From NCBI GenBank assembly GCA_900551915.1, contig URXT01000041.1:1-15176 (forward strand): DNA of 15,176 nucleotides, written 5' to 3'. Positions 1 to 7,001 of the stretch are shown here, one piece after another. The DNA comes from an uncultured bacterium. GTDB lineage: Bacteria; Cyanobacteriota; Vampirovibrionia; Gastranaerophilales; Gastranaerophilaceae. The notes beneath the pieces are model-generated. The model saw only the letters and a list, made by a program, of their open reading frames with translations, did not search any database and was not told the origin of the DNA. Each line of letters begins with the position of its first letter. The first letter of the stretch is position 1. The position numbers were made by a program, and so were the translations under genes.

Positions 1-67
1 CTTTTTGAAGGAGTATATCGTAGAAAAATCAGCACATCAACAGAGCGTATTACTGAAAGTTGGGCGT

Positions 68-508
68 TTATTCCCCCGCAAAACTTCGGTTAAAATCCCA
101 AATAGAAATCCCTTGTCGATTCCACTCATTATATGGCTCTCCCATTAATGAAAATGCCTCATCGGTTATTTTCTTTCTATAATTGGATACATTTTCAGTA
201 AAATGCAGGTATCCCTTTTCATCAACATGTGAATCACATATAAATGTATCGGAAATTATCCCAATAATATCACGAAGAACAGCATATATTACAATCTCTT
301 TCCTCTCCGTTCTGTACTCATAAATTGTCACTCCTCTTTCCAATACATAAATCTTTGCCTGTTTCTGCATTACATCTACGTTTAACATCATGTCATACCT
401 ATTGGAACCATTAAATATTTTCTCAATATACCTTCTGTTTTCTATAGAATAACAACTCCATTTTTGCAACAATTTATCAGCTTCAATCATACACTCTTTA
501 GCATTCAT
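68..508 (-). CDS. Imm63-like immunity protein (putative)
   Basis: A 146-aa soluble protein with no signal peptide or membrane segment. The middle (residues about 50-95) has a beta-strand run containing YVLERG followed by a charged, then hydrophobic helix (RTERKEIVIYAVLRDIIGII). This resembles the conserved ERG block and following helix of the Imm63 family, predicted immunity proteins of polymorphic toxin systems. The C-terminal third is charged with two Trp (EWNRQG, IWDFNR). The start is ATG at 508, with GAGG at 519-522 ten bases upstream. No toxin gene is visible: upstream lies only a protease remnant, and the window ends 67 bases downstream. An orphan immunity gene fits a scavenging or defensive role, but that is inference. 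Family assignment is by eye only and moderately uncertain. Confidence 0.5.
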   Translation of the reverse strand: MNAKECMIEADKLLQKWSCYSIENRRYIEKIFNGSNRYDMMLNVDVMQKQAKIYVLERGVTIYEYRTERKEIVIYAVLRDIIGIISDTFICDSHVDEKGYLHFTENVSNYRKKITDEAFSLMGEPYNEWNRQGISIWDFNRSFAGE

Positions 509-592
509 TCCTTTTATACCTCAAATCTAAAAATTCAAATTCATCTCTCAATTTTTTAATCACTATTCCTGTTACATTTACAATTTAACTTT

Positions 593-865
593 CTATATAT
601 GTATAACAATTCTATAGGCAAAATCCGAAACCCAATGGGGAAGGATTGCACCATATAAGCTATCAGATTTGATTCTAATATAAGCCAAGATAAGATGTGT
701 TATAAACAAATCTGCTATATATCTTACATTTGATATGATCTCCCAAAATGACATGTCATAAGCAACCATTCTGAACGGAAAATGCATCAATACAAACAGT
801 ACTCCTGTTACAAGCACGTCCAACAAGATATGTTTTAAAAGAGAATGCAATCTAGTCTGAAGATA
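593..865 (-). pseudogene. CPBP/CAAX-type intramembrane protease, 5'-truncated remnant
   Basis: The reading frame encodes only the C-terminal third of a CPBP-family glutamic protease (intact members are usually 200 aa or more). The visible pieces are YLQTRLHSLLK, the motif-2 helix with LMHFPF, and the motif-3/4 region LFITHLILAYIR...LYGAILPHWVSDF with its conserved His and Asp. The catalytic EExxxR motif that should come just before YLQTR is absent. Homology appears to stop near base 865, after which the frame runs into unrelated sequence with a stop at 887-889. There is no ATG and no ribosome site; an internal TTG at 848-850 is not convincing. CPBP proteins often process peptides or confer bacteriocin self-immunity, but this fragment cannot be catalytic. 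I read it as decayed, cut by a deletion or insertion at about 865. Confidence 0.7.
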
Positions 866-913
866 GCATAGGAGTTTTTTAATACTCTAGGTAACGCTCC
901 GGCTTTGCCTCGG

Positions 914-932
914 CCCCCATTTCAAATGGGGG
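914..932. repeat. Perfect 9-bp inverted repeat (hairpin)
   Basis: CCCCCATTT and AAATGGGGG flank a single central C. The hairpin sits 18 bases beyond the stop of the 30-codon ORF on the minus strand, at the edge of the CPBP remnant, inside an unusually GC-rich patch (about 890-935). No T-run follows on either strand, so it is not a standard intrinsic terminator. It may be an RNA stability or processing element, or the end of a small mobile repeat. Confidence 0.6.
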
Positions 933-950
933 ATTAACAAAACTTTTCAT

Positions 951-1043
951 TTACGGTTCATCCGGGAGCTGTACTACCTCTTGTTCCTTCGCCTCTGTTT
1001 GCTCCATAATTACAGAAATCATCAAAAATGACTTATTCTTCAT
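951..1043 (-). CDS. Small ORF, 30 aa, unknown
   Basis: A 30-codon ORF starting MKNKSFLMISVIM and ending QLPDEP, with a short hydrophobic N-terminal stretch followed by a Glu/Gln-rich tail. Translation is supported by AGGAG (complement of 1053-1057) nine bases before the ATG at 1041-1043. It lies 20 bases downstream of the stop of the 36-codon ORF, in line with it and the membrane protein at 1185-1748, so all three are probably one transcript. The peptide does not carry a double-glycine leader and has no Cys, so it does not look like a standard bacteriocin or AgrD. I do not recognise a family. The good ribosome site is the main evidence that it is real. Confidence 0.5.
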   Translation of the reverse strand: MKNKSFLMISVIMEQTEAKEQEVVQLPDEP

Positions 1044-1063
1044 ATCTTTTTTCTCCTGTCATT

Positions 1064-1174
1064 CTACATTATTATTCGTTCCATGATGATATATTGATTT
1101 TCTTCAACTGTTACAAAACCATTTTTATATTCTACGGTAATGTCACCTCCCATTCTTTCAGTCTCTACTCTCAT
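1064..1174 (-). CDS. Small ORF, 36 aa, unknown, coupled to the upstream membrane protein
   Basis: A 36-codon ORF starting MRVETERMGGDITVEYKNG and ending MERIIM. Its alternating polar and hydrophobic residues suggest a beta-hairpin. The ATG is at 1172-1174. Its AGGAG (complement of 1182-1186) overlaps the TAG stop of the membrane protein at 1185-1187, seven bases before the ATG, a classical translational-coupling arrangement. The 30-codon ORF follows 20 bases later. No membrane segment, Cys or leader motif is visible. The start spacing and coupling argue for real expression; the function is unknown. It could be a regulatory peptide or accessory subunit of the membrane protein. Confidence 0.55.
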   Translation of the reverse strand: MRVETERMGGDITVEYKNGFVTVEENQYIIMERIIM

Positions 1175-1184
1175 GAAAACACTC

Positions 1185-1748
1185 CTAAAACATCTGTATA
1201 ATTCTTGCAATCTCCATAACTACAATCTTTAGCATCACTCCACCGGACATCACATAAAACCATATCTCACGCATATGCTGTGACTTTGCAATTGGTGTTG
1301 CTATTGCTGCAATAATTATGATTGCAGCTCCGACACATCCAACGATGTTTGGAACGCTCACAAGTGAAAATATTCCAGGATTACAGCTTCCATCTATCGT
1401 ATACTGAATTGTTTTATCCAGTCCGTCTCTTGCAGCTGCAAAGCAGCATATAACAAGACTATATGCCAAAATAAACAGGCTCCTTCTGCCCCAGAAATTA
1501 ATGTTGTTTCTGCTACTGATTGAATATCCAACAAACCCGACCAGCGATACAATCATAAGCGTAGTAACTGTTGTTACCATATTTCCAAAATAAAGCTTCA
1601 TCTGTTCAAACATTGAATCAGAATTATTTTTCATCAATTCAAGCATTGCATCAGTGTTTTTTCTCTCGTTTTTACGGCTCAAGTGCTGTGGAATATATAC
1701 CGCAATCCCGCCTAACACAAATCCAGCTATGAATAAAATAACTTCCAT
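1185..1748 (-). CDS. Four-helix membrane protein, unknown family
   Basis: A 187-aa integral membrane protein. The first helix is residues 2-20 (VILFIAGFVLGGIAVYI). An amphipathic, charged stretch with Met and Asn follows (about 25-50, coiled-coil-like), then helices near 58-78, 89-106 and 128-150, and a final hydrophobic segment near 162-185. There is no signal peptidase site or enzymatic motif. The ATG at 1748 is preceded by GAGGGAG (complement of 1757-1763) at an eight-base spacing and by an extended -10 promoter at 1774-1782. Two micro-ORFs follow on the same strand, the first coupled to this stop codon. I do not recognise the family. A topology with a cytoplasmic coiled region between helices 1 and 2 is inference. 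Confidence 0.8.
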   Translation of the reverse strand: MEVILFIAGFVLGGIAVYIPQHLSRKNERKNTDAMLELMKNNSDSMFEQMKLYFGNMVTTVTTLMIVSLVGFVGYSISSRNNINFWGRRSLFILAYSLVICCFAAARDGLDKTIQYTIDGSCNPGIFSLVSVPNIVGCVGAAIIIIAAIATPIAKSQHMREIWFYVMSGGVMLKIVVMEIARIIQMF

Positions 1749-1773
1749 TAAAAAATCTCCCTCTTATAAAGGA

Positions 1774-1782
1774 ATTATACCA
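1774..1782 (-). promoter_or_regulatory. Extended -10 promoter of the membrane-protein operon
   Basis: The minus strand reads TGGTATAAT (TATAAT is the complement of 1774-1779, the extended TG motif at 1781-1782), 25 bases before the ATG of the 187-aa membrane protein. The -35 is weak (TTTTGA about 16 bases upstream). The TSS would fall near 1767. Confidence 0.55.
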
Positions 1783-1863
1783 CAATCAGATTACATCAAA
1801 AATATTATAGAAAAATTTACCCTGCAAAAAATCAACCATGCCGCAAACCATGATGCAGCCATG

Positions 1864-1884
1864 GATTGAGAGCTTTTCTCAATC
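1864..1884. repeat. 8-bp hairpin in the intergenic region
   Basis: GATTGAGA and TCTCAATC form an 8-bp perfect stem around a GCTTT loop. A second inverted repeat, CCATGCC (1913-1919) with GGCATGG (1935-1941), follows. The outer segments AAACC (near 1845) and GGTTT (1889-1893) are also complementary, so the hairpin could sit in a larger fold. The region lies between the divergent genes starting at 1748 and 2018. No known riboswitch consensus was matched. It may be leader RNA of the response-regulator gene or a remnant at the join between two DNA sources. Confidence 0.4.
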
Positions 1885-2017
1885 GAAAGGTTTAGAACAT
1901 TTTCTCAAACTCCCATGCCTTCAATATCAATCGGGGCATGGATGAATTTGGCCGGTTAAAAGTAGTAGTATGAATAGTGTAGAGAACGCAATTAAAAAAT
2001 TTATAAGGGGAAAGATG

Positions 2018-2719
2018 ATGAGAGAGTTTAAAAGAAAATCAAGAATTTTATTAGTTGACGACAACGCCGAGCATTTGAGAGGCGTAAAAGAGCTGATTAA
2101 TCTTGAAACAAGCTATGATGTTGTTGGAGTTACCACCAGCGCAAACATTGCGATTAACTTAATCAAAAAATATCATCCCGACATTGTGTTGATGGATATT
2201 AATATGCCGGAAAAAGACGGCTTGCAGGCTATCCAGGAAATAGAAAGACTTGAGCTTGATACAAAAGTAATTGCATTAAGCGGTTACGACGATTCAGACT
2301 TAATCTTCCGTGCTATGAAACTCGGTGCAAAAGGTTATGTATTAAAGACTATGGCTTCTGCACAATTAATTTATGCTATCGATGAAGTTGCAGCAGGAAA
2401 AGTTTATTTGCCGTCAGCACTTTCTTCAAGATTTTTCGAATACTTTCAGCGTTCTTTCAAAAACGAAACAGCGGCTGTTCAGGAAGAAAACCTTCTCACT
2501 TATCTTACCTCCCGCGAAGAAGAAGTTTTGGATTTACTTACACAGGGTAATAACTACAAGGGTATTGCGGCAAAGCTTTTTATCTCCGAAACTACAGTTA
2601 AGACACACGTAAACAATATTTTCCAAAAATTGCAGGTAAACGACAGAACGCAGGCAGTACTTTATGCATTGAACAACGGTTTTGCAAACAGAAGAAGACG
2701 CGTAAAGGCTGCGGTTTAA
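2018..2719 (+). CDS. Response regulator, receiver plus LuxR/NarL-type HTH
   Basis: A 233-aa two-component response regulator. The receiver domain (about 8-130) has the acidic pair D14/D15 (ILLVDD), phospho-acceptor D60 (IVLMDINMP), switch S88 and K110. The C-terminal LuxR-type helix-turn-helix (about 162-220) has LTSREEEVLDLL and the recognition region ISETTVKTHVNNIFQKL. It should be a DNA-binding transcription factor activated by phosphorylation. An in-frame ATG exists at 1970 but has no ribosome site. AAGGGG at 2005-2010 is correctly spaced for the ATG at 2018 (ATG at 2015 also possible), and the extra 16 residues fall outside the receiver fold, so I prefer 2018. The tail after the HTH is Arg/Lys-rich. 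A histidine kinase gene follows after a terminator and is a likely but unproven partner. Confidence 0.9.
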   Translation: MREFKRKSRILLVDDNAEHLRGVKELINLETSYDVVGVTTSANIAINLIKKYHPDIVLMDINMPEKDGLQAIQEIERLELDTKVIALSGYDDSDLIFRAMKLGAKGYVLKTMASAQLIYAIDEVAAGKVYLPSALSSRFFEYFQRSFKNETAAVQEENLLTYLTSREEEVLDLLTQGNNYKGIAAKLFISETTVKTHVNNIFQKLQVNDRTQAVLYALNNGFANRRRRVKAAV

Positions 2720-2740
2720 GAAAAAATGCAGTAAGTTTGT

Positions 2741-2778
2741 AAAAAGGTTTGACTTTTATTTAAGGTCAGACCTTTTTT
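2741..2778 (+). terminator. Intrinsic terminator after the response regulator
   Basis: AAAAAGGTTTGAC (2741-2753) pairs with GTCAGACCTTTTT (2765-2777), 13 bp with one G-U, followed by the end of a T6 run. It lies 21 bases after the stop codon and 39 bases before the histidine kinase ATG, so the kinase needs readthrough or its own promoter. Confidence 0.8.
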
Positions 2779-2816
2779 GAAAGATACGGCAATCCAAAAA
2801 CGGGGATAAAAGCTAA

Positions 2817-3479
2817 ATGCAAGACGACTACATTAAAAATCAGGCAAGATGCATTGCTCATGAAATACGCAATCAGGTTTCAATAAGCGATGTCTATTGT
2901 GAAATCATAAGAAAACATCTGCAAAAAAATAATATAGAAATACCATCTGTGGAGAATGCTCTCAACTGTATTCAAAAGTCTTCGAAAATCATAAATAATT
3001 CTCTTTTAGATTTGAAATCATTAAGCACATATGACTTTAAAATACTTGACTTAAACAGCCTGCTTTTACAGGCAATTGAGATGGCAAATGTCTACATTCA
3101 TGACAAATGCATTGAAATAACATTGCATACGGATGAAAACTGTCTGGTTGAGGTGGATGAAAACAAATTTCTTGCCTGCGTAATAAATCTTTTAAAAAAT
3201 GCAATTGAAGCAATTGAAATTTCAGGCTGGATTAAAGTCCAAACAGAAGCTCATCAGGATTTTGTACTTGTAAAAATCTCAAACAACGGTGCAAAAATTC
3301 CCGAAGAATTCGTAAAAAACATTTTTGATGAAGGCCGCACAACAAAAACTTACGGAAGCGGACTCGGTCTTTTCATTTGCAAAAACAATTTTAAGTCAAT
3401 GGACGCTGAGCTGAAACTCGTTAAATCAAATGAAGAAGTTACAGAATTTGAAATAAAATTGCCCGTTAAAAATTCTTAA
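2817..3479 (+). CDS. Minimal soluble histidine kinase (no sensor domain)
   Basis: A 220-aa cytoplasmic sensor-less histidine kinase. The H-box IAHEIRNQ places the phospho-accepting His at residue 15, almost at the N-terminus. A helical dimerisation region continues to about 70. The HATPase domain shows an N-box (CVINLLKNAIEAI, Asn128), a G1 box with Asn replacing the usual Asp (ISNNGAKIPEE, 154-164), an F-box (IFDEGRTT) and a G2 box GSGLGL (180-185). A TAA directly before the ATG (2814-2816) rules out an in-frame extension, and GGGGAT at 2802-2807 gives a ribosome site nine bases away, so the short form is real. Input must come from a partner protein or from dimer state. Phosphotransfer to the response regulator encoded just upstream is the simplest proposal. 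Confidence 0.85.
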   Translation: MQDDYIKNQARCIAHEIRNQVSISDVYCEIIRKHLQKNNIEIPSVENALNCIQKSSKIINNSLLDLKSLSTYDFKILDLNSLLLQAIEMANVYIHDKCIEITLHTDENCLVEVDENKFLACVINLLKNAIEAIEISGWIKVQTEAHQDFVLVKISNNGAKIPEEFVKNIFDEGRTTKTYGSGLGLFICKNNFKSMDAELKLVKSNEEVTEFEIKLPVKNS

Positions 3480-3554
3480 TAATATATTAATAAAATCCGC
3501 AAATATTTTTGCTTCTTGTTTTTTATATTAATATAGGGAAAATTACGGGAAAAT

Positions 3555-6500
3555 ATGGATTTTTTTAATTCACTTACACAAGTCGTAAAAAACAACAAAA
3601 ATTTCAAAAAATGGGAAGAACAACAGTCAGACACTCAGGCTCAGCGTGAAGAACTTTACAAACGCAGAAAATATTCCGAAGCCGAAATTGAGCATGCACG
3701 CCAATTAGGCGACCGAATTATTGACGTTGTTGACATTATGGACAACCACTCGGAAAATGTCGCTGAAAACGTCGAAACAGCCGTTGAACCTATTGTTGGA
3801 CTTGCTCCGTTAATCCCGACTATTCCAGCAGCGGTTTATTACTTCAAAAAAGTTCTTAAACCGGCAGGAGAGGCTATTGCTAAGATCGAGGAAAAAACAC
3901 TAGGCGAAAACGAAAAAGCAAGAGCCTTAGCGGAAGAAATTACCAATGAAATCCACAAGACAAGACCACACAAAATCGGTTTTTACTACTGGGATTTTAC
4001 ATCAAAACGGGCAATTGATAAAATTCCGAATGCTAACTTAAAAGCTAAAGCTATGGAGCTTCATAAGGAATATACAAAACAGGCAAAACCTTATTTAAAA
4101 AAAATGAAGGGCGGAGCTTTTGGCGTTGTGGCGCTGTCAATTGCGTCATTTATAGGCGCAAACATTTATGCTGCAAAACTTCAGGTTGACAGTTCAAAAA
4201 TCGCGCGCTATCAGGCTCGAAAACTTCTGGAAGACCCGAAGGCTTTTGTAAATTACACACCGGAACAGATTGAGGCTGCTAAAAAATATATTGAAGACCA
4301 TCCCGAACTTAAAAAAGAAAACAAAAAAGAAAAACTTAAAAGCGGAATGGTAAAAAGTATTATAAATATTCTGAAAGACCGCAAAGCATACTTGAATGCC
4401 AAAAAGAATGACACTGATGAATCTAAAAAAGTTGCAAGAACTCTGAGCCCTGAAGAATTGATTCAGGCGAAAAAAGATAAAGAAGTCATCCAGCGTTCTG
4501 TCAGAATTATAAATAACGAAGCTGAAAAGTATTCTGAAAACATGGAGGTTGCAGCAGGAATTATTTTAGGCTCAACTCCGATTGTCGGCGGTGCAATAGG
4601 CTGGTTAACCGGTATCCTGATGAACAAAACTGGTTTGACCGATAAAATAGTTTCCAATATAGTAAACAAAACAGGAACCGAGGAAGCTAAAGCCGCTTAT
4701 CAAAGATTTAAAGAACTAAAAGCAGGCGCTCCCGGCTATTCAGCACGCTGGACAAAGTTTGTAAAAAAACTTATGGACGAAAAAGAGCCATTAAAAGCTG
4801 CGGCGCAAGAGACCGAAAAACTTGGAAAAGCTCAGAAAAAAGCAGTCACCTCCCAAATCTTAAACAGAGTTAAAAAATCTTTTGCAGCCGGAATGTCGCA
4901 CAAATGGTTTAATGCAAAAATTATCGGATTAATTGGCGCACTTGTTTCATCAATTCCGGCGTCCTTAATCGCACTAAAACTTCAAAAATCTTCCGCCCGC
5001 GCAGGCCGCTATACTGCAAAACGCGAACTTGAACAAGACCCGCGTAACTTTATCGGCTACACCGAAGAAGATTTTGAAGAAGTGAAGGACGTTAAAGGCA
5101 AAAAACAAACTTTCGGAGAAAAAGTCAAAGAATATGCATTGTTTATTCCGACAGTTTTGAAACAATATTACGCCTACGACAAATATAAAAGAACTGAATT
5201 TAAAGAACATCAGCTTTTGATGGACGAACTGAAGAAATCGGAAGTTTCAGAAGAGCAGCTTCGCGATGCCAAGAACTTGCAGAGAAAATTGTTTAATACA
5301 TTTGAAAAAGTTGACGACAATTCTCAAACATATTCGGAATCAATGGAAGCCGCAATCGAAATTTTACAGCCGTTTGCACTCAGCGCCGGCGTTCTTACAA
5401 TGATGTCACCGCTGATTTATGTGGGTATTCAGGCAGCGCGGGGAAAAATTACCGCTGCAGAACTTTTGAATAAGTTTGTGGACAAACTCAGCAAGGCAAG
5501 TAATTTCTTAAAGGGCAAAAAGTTCAAAAAGTATCTAAATGACGTTGCTGAAAAAATACCGCATAAAGTCGGCAATGTTGAACTTCAACATAAACCGCTT
5601 GCGTCAATGCTTGCGCATATTGATTTCAAAAACGATACAATCGGCGAAGTCGGTGCAAAAATTTTCAAAAATATTCAATCCACCTCCGGTTCTTTCCGCT
5701 TGATGAACAATTCTGAACAGGTTCGGCTTCTTGATAGTATAGAAAAATCAATTAAAAACACAACAGAATATTTTGATTACCAAAATCCTGAAATTACTAA
5801 ATTTTTGAATATTCTAAAGCATCTGAAAAGCGATAAATGTAATCCGCGCCTGCGTGCAGACATGTTAGATATCTTAATTAACAACACTGATGTCATAAAA
5901 CGCATGCCGGAAGCAAACTTCAAAGCCGCAATGATGAAATATGCAGATTTGATTTGCGAAGCTGCCGGTGAAGATAAGATTAGAAATTTTGCAAAACATT
6001 TGCCGGATTTAGCTGAAAATATTGGTGAACAATTCCCCGGAATTGAAGATTTCATCTATAAATTTGCAAACCGATACTCTACCGGCGCTCAAGATATGAC
6101 GATTTTCGATTTACAAGCGTTCAAAAAAGCTTTTGTTGATTTAATCGACAAAAAAACTTGTGCAAAAGCGTCAGAAGACTTCAACAACATATTAGCGAAA
6201 ATCTTTTCAAAAGAAGCTTTCCCGTACAAATTCCCTGATATTCCGGTTAGGATTGATGAAATAATTAAACACGTAGATAATATAGGACGACTTGAACCGA
6301 AATTTGACCCGACTCGTGCAATTTCAGGCAAAGCAGGCGCCCAAACAGCTGAAGCCGCCGAAGGTTCATTAAAATCAATTATAAACAAGTATTCAGACCC
6401 TGCTGAATATGTGAAAACTCTTAAATCAAAAGTTGAAAAAATGACCGACGATGAATTCTATGCAATGGTTGATAAAGCAGGTTTTTCAAGTATGGACAAG

Positions 6501-6938
6501 AAGGCAATGCTTGAAATTCTTCCAAAAGTTGAAAAAATTATCAATAATATTCCAAAAGACGAACTCAAGCGTATTGGCGCGGCTTTGGCAAAAGAATTCA
6601 AAGAACATCCGGATGAATTTATGAAAGCCTTAAAATCCGGACAATTAGCTGCAGCATTTTTGACAGATTCGCTGGTTAAAACAGCAGCAGCAGTCGGAAT
6701 AAGCTGGACTGCATTGAATATTGCGCTAATTTGGATTATTCAAACCTGGCTTGCTGATATTCAGTTGAAAGCCGGACGCTTAGGCGTTATGAAGGCAATC
6801 GAATCTCTTGAAGATCCGGCTTATTACGCTGATATTGAACCTTTAAAGGCCGGGTCTCCCGATAAAACTCCGGACGCTTCAACCCGGTCAGCAGCATCTG
6901 TTGAAAACGGGAATTTATTGAAAAAATTTCAAAGATAA
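3555..6938 (+). CDS. Large modular membrane protein with three repeated two-part units, unknown
   Basis: A 1127-aa Lys/Glu-rich helical protein with no signal peptide and about six hydrophobic segments (near 77-98, 187-207, 333-356, 456-476, 602-625, 1043-1067). Two motif blocks recur three times. Block A is a helix, then YSENME-A and a membrane segment (about 41-100, 297-357, 564-628). Block B is a membrane segment, then a GRY-A-K-LE-DP-F--YT-E signature (about 187-240, 456-508, 1043-1097, the last degenerate). The order is A-B-A-B-A, then a roughly 400-aa helical insertion (630-1035), then B. The start has GGGA (3549-3552) upstream, and the region before it has an AT-rich possible promoter. 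Its own terminator follows. I recognise no enzyme or transporter motif; an internal-membrane scaffold or envelope structural role is only a guess. Confidence 0.85.
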   Translation: MDFFNSLTQVVKNNKNFKKWEEQQSDTQAQREELYKRRKYSEAEIEHARQLGDRIIDVVDIMDNHSENVAENVETAVEPIVGLAPLIPTIPAAVYYFKKVLKPAGEAIAKIEEKTLGENEKARALAEEITNEIHKTRPHKIGFYYWDFTSKRAIDKIPNANLKAKAMELHKEYTKQAKPYLKKMKGGAFGVVALSIASFIGANIYAAKLQVDSSKIARYQARKLLEDPKAFVNYTPEQIEAAKKYIEDHPELKKENKKEKLKSGMVKSIINILKDRKAYLNAKKNDTDESKKVARTLSPEELIQAKKDKEVIQRSVRIINNEAEKYSENMEVAAGIILGSTPIVGGAIGWLTGILMNKTGLTDKIVSNIVNKTGTEEAKAAYQRFKELKAGAPGYSARWTKFVKKLMDEKEPLKAAAQETEKLGKAQKKAVTSQILNRVKKSFAAGMSHKWFNAKIIGLIGALVSSIPASLIALKLQKSSARAGRYTAKRELEQDPRNFIGYTEEDFEEVKDVKGKKQTFGEKVKEYALFIPTVLKQYYAYDKYKRTEFKEHQLLMDELKKSEVSEEQLRDAKNLQRKLFNTFEKVDDNSQTYSESMEAAIEILQPFALSAGVLTMMSPLIYVGIQAARGKITAAELLNKFVDKLSKASNFLKGKKFKKYLNDVAEKIPHKVGNVELQHKPLASMLAHIDFKNDTIGEVGAKIFKNIQSTSGSFRLMNNSEQVRLLDSIEKSIKNTTEYFDYQNPEITKFLNILKHLKSDKCNPRLRADMLDILINNTDVIKRMPEANFKAAMMKYADLICEAAGEDKIRNFAKHLPDLAENIGEQFPGIEDFIYKFANRYSTGAQDMTIFDLQAFKKAFVDLIDKKTCAKASEDFNNILAKIFSKEAFPYKFPDIPVRIDEIIKHVDNIGRLEPKFDPTRAISGKAGAQTAEAAEGSLKSIINKYSDPAEYVKTLKSKVEKMTDDEFYAMVDKAGFSSMDKKAMLEILPKVEKIINNIPKDELKRIGAALAKEFKEHPDEFMKALKSGQLAAAFLTDSLVKTAAAVGISWTALNIALIWIIQTWLADIQLKAGRLGVMKAIESLEDPAYYADIEPLKAGSPDKTPDASTRSAASVENGNLLKKFQR

Positions 6939-6939
6939 C

Positions 6940-6968
6940 AAAAGGCTCTTTTAAAAAAGAGCCTTTTT
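6940..6968. terminator. Bidirectional terminator between convergent genes
   Basis: AAAAGGCTCTTTT (6940-6952) and AAAAGAGCCTTTT (6955-6967) form a strong stem with A and T tracts on both sides. It ends the 1127-aa gene on the plus strand and the CpxP/Spy-like gene on the minus strand. Confidence 0.85.
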
Positions 6969-7001
6969 ATTAAATTATGACGATTCAAAGAGTAAATCTG
7001 A

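Noticed and set aside
1..67. Open plus-strand frame entering from the left edge
   Set aside because: Runs about 30 codons to a stop at 91-93, overlaps the immunity gene end, has no recognisable motif and no visible start; too short to call.
889..945. Integron attC-like site in the GC-rich patch
   Set aside because: GTTA occurs twice as a direct repeat, not as inverted RYYYAAC/GTTRRRY cores, and no integrase is present.
951..1043. Possible AgrD-like or bacteriocin precursor peptide
   Set aside because: No Cys or Ser ring motif, no double-Gly leader and no neighbouring processing enzyme apart from a dead CPBP fragment.
1800..1945. Cyclic-di-GMP (GEMM) or glutamine riboswitch
   Set aside because: CAAACC and GAAAGG occur, but the conserved GGCAAA...CGCAAAGCC order and the receptor hairpin are missing.
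1970..2017. Upstream ATG start for the response regulator
   Set aside because: No ribosome site before 1970, and the extra 16 residues are not part of the receiver fold; AAGGGG fits the ATG at 2018.
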